From positions 1 to 37,368 of the forward strand of contig NZ_BSOY01000020.1 of assembly GCF_030160755.1 (NCBI RefSeq): a stretch of DNA of 37,368 nt. Direction: 5' to 3'. The number at the start of each line of letters is the position of its first letter. Positions within the stretch are counted from its first letter, which is position 1. The notes below the pieces were generated by a model, which was not told the DNA's origin, did no database searches, and saw only the letters and a list, made by a program, of their open reading frames with translations. A program made the translations under genes and the position numbers. Below, one piece after another: positions 27,229 to 37,368 of the stretch. Origin of the DNA: Brevundimonas denitrificans. GTDB taxonomy: Bacteria > Pseudomonadota > Alphaproteobacteria > Caulobacterales > Caulobacteraceae.

Positions 27229-27268
27229 GCGCTACCGCTCGCCGCGCGGCGGCCCGCTGCTTGAGCGC
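27229..27268. repeat. Palindromic dispersed repeat, copy 3 (degenerate)
   Basis: A tandem third copy, 35 of 40 identical to copy 2, with the 3' end GCTGCTTGAGCGC unchanged. It lies in the 186-base convergent gap between priA and the glutaminyl cyclase gene. Confidence 0.7.
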
Positions 27269-27304
27269 TTGGCATGCGCGAAGCGCCAGGCCCGCGTCGG
27301 GTCG

Positions 27305-27321
27305 ACAAGGCGGAGCCTTGT
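27305..27321. terminator. Inverted repeat between convergent genes, possible bidirectional terminator
   Basis: ACAAGGC-GGA-GCCTTGT is a perfect 7-bp stem with a 3-base loop. It lacks a U-run in either direction, so terminator activity is uncertain; it may be part of the same repeat-rich gap. Confidence 0.35.
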
Positions 27322-27365
27322 GACCGCGGCCCAACAAGAACCAGCGCTGGCGTCGCGAAGCGATG

Positions 27366-28169
27366 CTAGCGCGGCCCGGTCAGCCGGATTTCGAACAGCT
27401 TCGGCCAGTTCTTGCCCGTCACGAACAGCCGGCGGCCCACCGGGTCCCAGGCGATGCCGTTCAGGACGGCGTCTGTCGGGTCCAGTCCGCTGCGGTCCGG
27501 CATCAGCTCGGTCAGGTCGATGATGCCGGTGATCGCCCCCGTCGCCGGGTTGATGCGCAGGATATAATCCGTCTGCCACAGGTTGGCGAAGACCTCGCCC
27601 TCGATCCATTCCAGCTCATTGATCCGGCTGACCGGACGGCCTTGAAGCGTGACGGGGACCTGCCCGGTCTCGACCAGCGTCGTGGGGTCGAGGAAACGCA
27701 GCGCCGCCGTGCCGTCGGACAGGATCAGGCGCGTGGCGTCATGCGTCAGGCCCCAGCCCTCGCCGGCATAGGCGAACTCGCCCTCGGGCTCGAGCGTCAC
27801 CGGGTTCCAGATGAAGCCCTTGCCGCCCTTCCACGTCAGGGTCAGCACGCGGTCGCCGACGGCGGTCAGCCCTTCGCCGAAATAGTCCTCGTCCAGCTCC
27901 CGCCGCTGAAGGACGACGCCGTCCTCCAGACGGACGCGGCGGACCGTCGAGGGATAACGGCCGGTGCTTTCCAGCAGCTCGCCGTCACGGAACACCAGCC
28001 CCTGGGTGAAGGCCGCCGGGTCATGCGGATAGACCCGCACGACCTCGAAGCCATAGACCGGGACTGGCTCCGGGGCCGGGGCTGATGCGGGAGCGGGCGG
28101 CGCCGGCGTCTGCGCCGCCGCCGGAATCGGCGTCAGCAGCGCAGCGAGGAGAAGGACGGCCGCCCGCAT
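27366..28169 (-). CDS. Exported glutaminyl-peptide cyclotransferase
   Basis: A 267-residue protein with a signal peptide (MRAAVLLLAALLTPIPAAAQ), a Pro/Ala linker, and a beta-propeller of the plant/bacterial glutaminyl cyclase family. Diagnostic parts are VRVYPHDPAAFTQGLVF, LLESTGRYPSTVRRVRL, YFGEGLTAV, RLILSDGTAALRFLDP, ELEWIEGEVFANLWQTDYI, and VLNGIAWDP. The enzyme forms pyroglutamate at peptide N-termini in the periplasm. The ATG is 2 bases after the terC-family TGA, so the two genes are probably co-transcribed. Confidence 0.92.
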   Translation of the reverse strand: MRAAVLLLAALLTPIPAAAQTPAPPAPASAPAPEPVPVYGFEVVRVYPHDPAAFTQGLVFRDGELLESTGRYPSTVRRVRLEDGVVLQRRELDEDYFGEGLTAVGDRVLTLTWKGGKGFIWNPVTLEPEGEFAYAGEGWGLTHDATRLILSDGTAALRFLDPTTLVETGQVPVTLQGRPVSRINELEWIEGEVFANLWQTDYILRINPATGAITGIIDLTELMPDRSGLDPTDAVLNGIAWDPVGRRLFVTGKNWPKLFEIRLTGPR

Positions 28170-28171
28170 GG

Positions 28172-28978
28172 TCACACTCCCGGTTCGGCCGTCTCGGCCT
28201 TGTTGAGCGCCGCCTGCCGGGCCGCGAGGAGGGCCTGCTTCTTCTCCGAGGCCTTGCGGCTCCACATGTTCAGCACCTCGACCCCGGCCGAGAAGGCCAT
28301 GGCGGCGTAGATATAGCCCTTGGGCACATGGGCGCCGAAGCCCTCGGCGATCAGCACCATGCCGATCATCAGCAGGAAGCCCAGCGCCAGCATCACCACG
28401 GTCGGGTTGTCGTTGATGAAATTGGCCAGCGGATCGGCGGCCAGCAGCATGACGGTGACGGCGACCAGCACGGCGACGACCATGATCGGCAGGTGATCGG
28501 TCATGCCGACCGCGGTCAGGATGGAGTCGATGGAGAACACCAGGTCCAGCAGGATGATCTGGAAAATGGCCGAGCCGACATTCGAGATGACCAGGTCCGT
28601 CTTGTCCTTCTCCAGCATGTCCTCCGTCTTCGAGGGGTCGACGCTGTGGTGGATCTCCTTGGTGGCCTTCCAGAGCAGGAACAGACCGCCCGCGATCAGG
28701 ATCATGTCCTTCCACGAGAAGGCGTTGTCCATGACGGTGAAGACCGGCGCGGTCAGGCTGACGATCCAGGCGATCATCGACAGCAGGGCGAGCCGCATGA
28801 TCAGGGCCAGCGAGATGCCGATGCGGCGGACCCGCGAGCGGTGCTCGGGCGGAAGTTTGTTCGACAGGATCGAGATGAAGATGAGGTTGTCGATCCCCAG
28901 CACCACCTCCATCACGATCAGGGTGATCAGGGCGGCCCAGGCGGCGGGATCGGTCAGGAGTGCGGCGATTTCGGTCAT
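28172..28978 (-). CDS. TerC-family (YgdQ-like) membrane protein
   Basis: A 268-residue integral membrane protein with about seven helices. The two signature acidic helices are present: [18 protein letters not shown] and [17 protein letters not shown]. The family includes the tellurite-resistance protein TerC and proteins that export or insert metals, recently linked to manganese export; no tellurite genes are nearby, so that role should not be assumed. It starts at ATG 28978 and is followed closely by the glutaminyl cyclase gene. Confidence 0.93.
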   Translation of the reverse strand: MTEIAALLTDPAAWAALITLIVMEVVLGIDNLIFISILSNKLPPEHRSRVRRIGISLALIMRLALLSMIAWIVSLTAPVFTVMDNAFSWKDMILIAGGLFLLWKATKEIHHSVDPSKTEDMLEKDKTDLVISNVGSAIFQIILLDLVFSIDSILTAVGMTDHLPIMVVAVLVAVTVMLLAADPLANFINDNPTVVMLALGFLLMIGMVLIAEGFGAHVPKGYIYAAMAFSAGVEVLNMWSRKASEKKQALLAARQAALNKAETAEPGV

Positions 28979-29127
28979 GGCTCCGGGATAGGACAGCCGG
29001 AGGGGCGGCGCCAGAATTTTTCACCTCGGCCGGCCGCGTCAGGGCGCCGCGCAGGATCGGGGCTCTGGACCCGGCTCGCGGGCTCCCCTAGCCAAGGGCG
29101 AACCGCATTTCTTTTTTCAGGTGACGC

Positions 29128-30072
29128 GTGCCCTCAGGTCTTGCCGCCCTTCTCGACGACGTCGCAACCATCGCCAAGATGGCGGCGGCTTCGGTCGACG
29201 ACGTGTCCGCCGCCGCCGGCCGCGCCAGCATGAAGGCCGCCGGGGTGGTGGTCGACGACGCCGCGGTGACGCCGGGCTACGCCATGGGCTTTTCGCCCCA
29301 GCGCGAGCTGCCCATCATCCGCAAGATCGCCATCGGGTCGCTGAAGAACAAATTTCTGATCCTCCTGCCCGGGGCCCTGGTGATCAGCGCCTTCGCGCCC
29401 TGGGCGCTGACGCCGCTGCTGATGGCCGGCGGCGCCTATCTCTGCTTCGAGGCGTCCGAGAAGCTGTGGGAGAAGCTGGCGGGCCACGGCGGCGGCGAGA
29501 TCGCGCCGGAAGAGCTGGCCCTGTCGTCCGTCGAACAGGAGAAGAAGATGGTGGGTTCGGCGATCCGCACCGACCTGATCCTCTCGGCCGAGATCACCGC
29601 CATCGCCCTGGCGGACCTGGCCGAGCGTCCTCTGGCCACCCAGGCGGCGGCCCTGGCCCTGGTCGGCCTGTTGATCACCGTCGCGGTCTATGGCGCCGTG
29701 GCGCTGATCGTGAAGATGGACGACATCGGCCTGCATCTGGCCGAGCGCCGCTCGGCTTCAGCTCGCGCGCTGGGCCGGGGTCTGGTCCACGCCATGCCGT
29801 TGGTGCTGACCGGGCTGGCGACGATCGGCACCCTGGCCATGCTTTGGGTCGGCGGAGGAATTCTGGTCCACGGCCTGCATGAATACCATCTCGACCTCGT
29901 GCCCGGCGTGATCGAGAACCTGGGACACGCCGCCGGACAGGTCCCGCTCATCGGCCCCGTGACCGAGTGGCTGGCGACGGCGGCCGCCTCGGCCGTCGTC
30001 GGGCTCGTCATCGGCGGGGTCATCGTGGCGATCCTGCACCTGATCCCGGGGCGCCACCGCGCTGCCCACTGA
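29128..30072 (+). CDS. DUF808 (YedI-type) membrane protein
   Basis: A 314-residue protein with a start PSGLAALLDDVATIAKMAA, the very conserved N-terminus of DUF808, then DDVSAAAGRASMKAAGVVVDDAAVTP. About six hydrophobic helices follow, plus the loop EEKLWEKL-type GGAYLCFEASEKLWEKL and a C-terminal LVIGGVIVAILHLIPG. GTG 29128 is preceded by AGGTGA. The function is unknown in E. coli as well. It is divergent from the TerC-family gene. Confidence 0.93.
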   Translation: MPSGLAALLDDVATIAKMAAASVDDVSAAAGRASMKAAGVVVDDAAVTPGYAMGFSPQRELPIIRKIAIGSLKNKFLILLPGALVISAFAPWALTPLLMAGGAYLCFEASEKLWEKLAGHGGGEIAPEELALSSVEQEKKMVGSAIRTDLILSAEITAIALADLAERPLATQAAALALVGLLITVAVYGAVALIVKMDDIGLHLAERRSASARALGRGLVHAMPLVLTGLATIGTLAMLWVGGGILVHGLHEYHLDLVPGVIENLGHAAGQVPLIGPVTEWLATAAASAVVGLVIGGVIVAILHLIPGRHRAAH

Positions 30073-30113
30073 CCGGGTGCGGCAATCAGACGGGCTGCGA
30101 CCCGCCGCCTCGG

Positions 30114-30142
30114 TTGCGGTCGGGGGGTTAGGGTGCTATCAG
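30114..30142 (+). promoter_or_regulatory. Candidate promoter of the atp operon
   Basis: TTGCGGT (30114-30120) and GCTATCAG (30135-30142), 14 bases apart, are the best housekeeping-type promoter in the 203 bases before atpH. It would give a leader of about 125 bases. Confidence 0.4.
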
Positions 30143-30188
30143 GCGCCCGGCTGAGCCGGAGGATGCGTTGCAAGGCGCGTCCTTCAAG

Positions 30189-30203
30189 TGCTTTCTCAAA
30201 GCA
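30189..30203 (+). promoter_or_regulatory. Small hairpin in the atpH leader
   Basis: TGCTTT-CTC-AAAGCA is a perfect 6-bp inverted repeat about 70 bases before the atpH GTG. It has no U-run. It could be an mRNA structure or a binding site. Confidence 0.35.
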
Positions 30204-30275
30204 TTTCAAGCCTTTGGTCGGCGCGGACACGCGGCCGGCCTTCAACCCGAACGCCAACTCGCGCGGACCTTATAA

Positions 30276-32425
<2,150 letters not shown>

Positions 32426-32457
32426 GACCGGACCGGATAGCGAGAAAGTAGCGCCGG

Positions 32458-34942
<2,485 letters not shown>

Positions 34943-34945
34943 TCC

Positions 34946-35215
34946 ATGGCCGGCAAACTCAGCTTCTCGCTGGTGTCGCCTGAGCGCGAGGTCTTCAACG
35001 GCCTCGTCGACCAGGTCGACGCGCCGGGCGTCGAGGGCGATTTCGGCGTCCTGGCCGATCACGCCCCCTTCATGACGGCCCTGCGCGAAGGCGTGGTCAC
35101 CGTCATCGACGGCGGCTCGCGCCGCCAGTTCGAGGTCCACGGCGGTTTCGCCGACGTGACCCCGGCCGGCCTGACCATCCTGGCCGAACAGGCCGCGGAA
35201 GTGGCGGCCGCCTGA
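34946..35215 (+). CDS. atpC: F1-ATP synthase epsilon subunit, short form
   Basis: Only 89 residues: the N-terminal beta-sandwich domain (KLSFSLVSPEREVFNG, VEGDFGVLADHAPFMTALREG, GGFADVTPAGLTILAEQA) without the C-terminal helical hairpin that inhibits ATP hydrolysis in E. coli (epsilon of ~139 residues). Short epsilon subunits are typical of alphaproteobacteria, where inhibition is attributed to a separate zeta subunit, not encoded here. It is the last gene of the operon. Confidence 0.97.
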   Translation: MAGKLSFSLVSPEREVFNGLVDQVDAPGVEGDFGVLADHAPFMTALREGVVTVIDGGSRRQFEVHGGFADVTPAGLTILAEQAAEVAAA

Positions 35216-35303
35216 TATCCGGAGACGGGCGCGGCCTTGAACAGCCGCTGCCCTGTCCCACATCGCTGATCGAGGCCACGTCCTCCTCCGCCCTGCGCGG
35301 GGT

Positions 35304-35333
35304 TTGAAGTCCGGGACGGCCCGGCGTCTTCAA
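35304..35333 (+). promoter_or_regulatory. Guanidine-II-like (mini-ykkC-like) hairpin before the SMR gene
   Basis: CCGGG-ACGG-CCCGG (35311-35324) is a perfect 5-bp stem with an ACGG tetraloop, the ACGR loop that defines guanidine-II hairpins. An outer 6-bp stem TTGAAG/CTTCAA (35304-35309 with 35328-35333) encloses it. GGAGGG of the SMR gene lies 3 bases beyond. The usual second ACGR hairpin is not seen. Confidence 0.45.
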
Positions 35334-35350
35334 CGTGGAGGGCCGCATCC

Positions 35351-35671
35351 ATGGCCTGGACATACCTCATCATCGCCGGCCTGCTCGAGATCGTGTGGGC
35401 CTATTTCATGAAACAGTCGGACGGCTTCACCCGTCTGTGGCCCAGCGTGGCGACCCTGGTGTTCATGGGGGCCAGCTTCGGCCTGCTGGCGCTGGCCATG
35501 AAGTCGCTGCCGATGGGCTCGGCCTATATGGTGTGGACCGGCATCGGCGCGGTCGGCGCCTTCATCGTCGGCGTGGTCTTCCTGCAGGAGCACCTCAGCC
35601 TGCTGCGGGTATTGGCGGCCCTGCTGATCGTCGGCGGTATCGTGCTGATGCGTCTGGCGCCCGCCCAGTAG
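35351..35671 (+). CDS. SMR-family transporter, SugE/Gdx type
   Basis: A 106-residue protein with four membrane helices. It has the SMR membrane Glu in AGLLEIVWAYFMKQSDGF (E13), and the third-helix segment MKSLPMGSAYMVWTGIGAVGAFIVG, which is like SugE (KSLPVGTAYAVWTGIGAVG) more than EmrE. SugE-type members (Gdx) export guanidinium; by family this is the likely substrate, with the leader hairpin as support. A strong GGAGGG lies 8 bases before the ATG. It is 135 bases after atpC and probably has its own promoter or reads through. Confidence 0.9.
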   Translation: MAWTYLIIAGLLEIVWAYFMKQSDGFTRLWPSVATLVFMGASFGLLALAMKSLPMGSAYMVWTGIGAVGAFIVGVVFLQEHLSLLRVLAALLIVGGIVLMRLAPAQ

Positions 35672-35689
35672 CGGCGTTAGCCTCGGGCC

Positions 35690-35935
35690 ATGCTCGAACT
35701 CCGCCCCAACTGCGAATGCTGCGACCGCGACCTGCCGTTCGACAGCGCCGAGGCCCGCATCTGCACCTTTGAATGCACCTTCTGCGCTGATTGCGTCGAC
35801 GGCGCCCTGAAGGGCGTCTGCCCCAACTGCGGCGGCGGTTTCAGCGCGAGACCGATCCGGCCGGCGCATCTGATGGCGAAATATCCCGCTTCGACGAAGC
35901 GGGTGCTCAAGCCGCAGGGCTGCGCGGCGGCCTAG
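35690..35935 (+). CDS. DUF1272 zinc-binding protein
   Basis: An 81-residue protein that carries the DUF1272 pattern in full: MLELRPNCECCDRDLPFDS, EARICTFECTFCADCVDG, and GVCPNCGGGF. Eight or more Cys residues in CxxC-like pairs suggest two zinc sites in a RING-like fold. The function of the family is unknown. It starts 18 bases after the SMR gene and shares its stop codon with rppH in a CTAG. Confidence 0.92.
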   Translation: MLELRPNCECCDRDLPFDSAEARICTFECTFCADCVDGALKGVCPNCGGGFSARPIRPAHLMAKYPASTKRVLKPQGCAAA

Positions 35936-36405
35936 ACCACCAGCGGCGCGAACACGGCCACGACCTGTTCGTAGGACGCCCGCTTGAACGGCACGATCAG
36001 GTCGGGAGCCTCGGACAGCGCGCCCCAGCGCCAGGCGTCGAACTCGATCTCGCCATGGGCCTCGAGGTCGATCTCGGACTCGTCGCCGGTGAAGCGGAAG
36101 GCGAACCACTGCTGCTTCTGCCCCGCCCAGCCGCGAGCCTGTTTCGACCCGCCGTAATCGGCCGGGAAGTCGTAGGCGATCCATTCCTCGGTCCGGGCGA
36201 TCAGTTCGGCCGATACGACCCCGGTCTCCTCGGCCAGCTCGCGCCGCGCGGCGACCTCCAGATCCTCGCCGTCATCGACCCCGCCCTGCGGAAACTGCCA
36301 GTTGTGAGGTCCCTCGGTCCCGGCGCGACGCCCGTACCAGACGCGCCCGTCCGGATGGAACAGCACGACGCCGACGTTGGGACGGTAGCGGGAGAGGTCG
36401 GTCAT
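35932..36405 (-). CDS. rppH: RNA pyrophosphohydrolase RppH (Nudix)
   Basis: A 157-residue Nudix hydrolase. The Nudix box is at residues 41-63, GxxxxxE then REL-EE-G with GEDLEVAARRELAEETGV; the flanking YRPNVGVVLFHPDGRVWYGRR and GPHNWQFPQGG are standard RppH. The enzyme removes pyrophosphate from 5'-triphosphate RNA, opening it to RNase E decay. Its ATG at 36405 has no Shine-Dalgarno, and the heptamer array begins 9 bases upstream, so its leader is made of repeats. Confidence 0.95.
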   Translation of the reverse strand: MTDLSRYRPNVGVVLFHPDGRVWYGRRAGTEGPHNWQFPQGGVDDGEDLEVAARRELAEETGVVSAELIARTEEWIAYDFPADYGGSKQARGWAGQKQQWFAFRFTGDESEIDLEAHGEIEFDAWRWGALSEAPDLIVPFKRASYEQVVAVFAPLVV

Positions 36406-36413
36406 GAGAAGAA

Positions 36414-36452
36414 GTGGCTAGTGGCTAGTGGCTAGTGACTAGTGATTAGTGG
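36414..36452. repeat. Heptamer tandem array, left arm
   Basis: Five consecutive 7-base units: GTGGCTA three times, then GTGACTA and GTGATTA, followed by a partial GTGG. The units decay step by step with distance from rppH. The arm is the reverse complement of the array at 36511-36566. Confidence 0.92.
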
Positions 36453-36503
36453 GTCGGGTGTCACAGGCGGCGAAACGGGCTGCTCATCGTGCCGATTCAG
36501 GCA

Positions 36504-36567
<64 letters not shown>

Positions 36568-36576
36568 CGTCCGGCG

Positions 36577-37368
36577 CTACCGTCCCGGCCGCTGCGTCAT
36601 CGCCGAGGCCGGCGCCAGCTGCAGGCCGCGGGCGTCCATCTCGGCGGTCCAGCGGGCCACGGCCTCGACCGTGACCGGATAGCTGAAGCCCGTGCCCAGC
36701 GCCTGGCCGCGGCCCTTGGCGAGGGCCTCCAGGGCGTTCAGCTGGGCGACGATGGCCGTGGGGTTCTGTTCCTCGTCGATGATGCGGTTGGCGCTGGCCC
36801 GGGCCCAGGCGCCGGGGCGGCGGGCCATGGAGCCGTCATCGAGGAAGGCCACCCCGCGCTGGCGCAGGACGGTCATGAAGGCGGACATGCCCGTGTCCGA
36901 GGTCGCGAACCGGTCGCCCATATAGTTGGTGACGCCGAAATAGCCGGTCGCCCGTCCCAGCAGCCAGTTCATCCGCGCCTGGATGTCGGCCGGCTGACCC
37001 GAGGCCAGCAGGGTATGGGGGCCGGGATCGTTGTCGGGATAGCCGGTGGGCTCCATCGGCATTTCCAGCATGACCTCGTGGCCCTGGGCGCGGGCGAGGT
37101 CGATCCAGCCCTGCAGGCCCTCGGCATAGGGGACGAAGCTGAGAGTCACCTCGGGCGGCAGCCGCTCGATGGCGGCGCGGGTGGTGACGGCGTTGAGACC
37201 CAGGCCGCCGACGATCAGGGCGACGCGCGGCCGGCCGTTCGAGCGGAACGGGCGGGCATAGGCCTGGGCCGGCACGCGTCCGTCCGTGGCGATGGTCGGC
37301 AGGGGCCCGTTGGGGCCCGGCTGGCTCAGTCCGGCGATCGGCGCCGGGGGCAGGGGGCTGGCGGCGAC
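36577..37368 (-). CDS. Divergent polysaccharide deacetylase family protein, N-terminus outside window
   Basis: The C-terminal 263 codons of a frame that stays open through the window edge. The core has RVALIVGGLGLNAVTTRAAIERLP, LSFVPYAEGLQGWIDLARAQGHEVMLEMPMEP, NYMGDRFATS and GVAFLDDGS, the marks of the divergent polysaccharide deacetylase (YibQ/DUF610) family, related to carbohydrate esterase 4 but without all metal ligands. Upstream of residue VPAQAYARPF the frame still reads family-like PGPNGPLPTIATDGR, so an apparent GTG start at 37275 is not the true start. Probably an envelope-associated protein in the same direction as rppH. Confidence 0.87.
   Translation of the reverse strand, partial: VAASPLPPAPIAGLSQPGPNGPLPTIATDGRVPAQAYARPFRSNGRPRVALIVGGLGLNAVTTRAAIERLPPEVTLSFVPYAEGLQGWIDLARAQGHEVMLEMPMEPTGYPDNDPGPHTLLASGQPADIQARMNWLLGRATGYFGVTNYMGDRFATSDTGMSAFMTVLRQRGVAFLDDGSMARRPGAWARASANRIIDEEQNPTAIVAQLNALEALAKGRGQALGTGFSYPVTVEAVARWTAEMDARGLQLAPASAMTQRPGR

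Noticed and set aside
28172-28978. Tellurite resistance determinant
   Set aside because: Only a TerC-like protein is present; no other ter genes, and the YgdQ-type branch is a general membrane transporter family.

Overview
The window is chromosomal DNA of a high-GC alphaproteobacterium, most likely a Caulobacteraceae member such as Brevundimonas or a close relative. The reasons are very GC-rich third positions, several promoters resembling the Caulobacter housekeeping pattern (TTGACGS, 10-14 bases, GCTANAWC), an F1 operon atpHAGDC without the F0 genes, an 89-residue AtpC without the helical C-terminal domain, and an Ala/Lys/Pro-rich extension on AtpD. The genus is inferred from these traits and not proven. 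Most of the window is dense housekeeping sequence, with no prophage, transposon, CRISPR array or obvious defence island.

Layout. 1-2879 (minus): an exported CHAT-domain protein cut by the window edge, its small exported partner, a DUF1223 thioredoxin-like protein and a small hypothetical. 2914-7594: the cytochrome c maturation genes ccmG, ccmD and ccmC, then ccmB and ccmA, all minus, split by two plus-strand genes (a PhnA-domain protein and an S41-type peptidase). 7652-10556: aconitase acnA with promoter and terminator. 10604-14729: two small lipoproteins, an isoaspartyl peptidase, a 2OG-Fe(II) oxygenase overlapping a quinone oxidoreductase-like gene, and a DUF1232 protein. 14787-15938: an SDR dehydrogenase, a palindromic repeat, and tRNA-Gly(GCC) whose 3' half plus terminator is tandemly duplicated. 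16052-20065: a LuxR-type regulator, a TMEM175-like membrane protein, an orphan PAS histidine kinase and a membrane protein. 20183-27179: lpd, a double retropepsin-like protease, xerC, a DUF484 gene, a transaldolase-like fsa gene and priA. 27181-30072: palindromic repeats, a glutaminyl cyclase, a TerC-family protein and a DUF808 protein. 30114-35215: atpHAGDC. 35304-37368: an SMR transporter with a guanidine-II-like hairpin in its leader, a DUF1272 protein, rppH, inverted heptamer arrays, and a divergent polysaccharide deacetylase cut by the window edge.

The genes serve respiration and energy conservation (Ccm, AcnA, Lpd, F1-ATPase), chromosome maintenance (XerC, PriA) and envelope functions. 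The most unusual points are: four of six convergent gene pairs sharing a CTAG as overlapping stop codons; the tandem copy of the tRNA-Gly 3' half; the inverted heptamer arrays next to rppH; PriA lacking three of the four Cys ligands of its second zinc site; the ACGG-loop hairpin before the SMR gene; and the exported CHAT protein with its partner.
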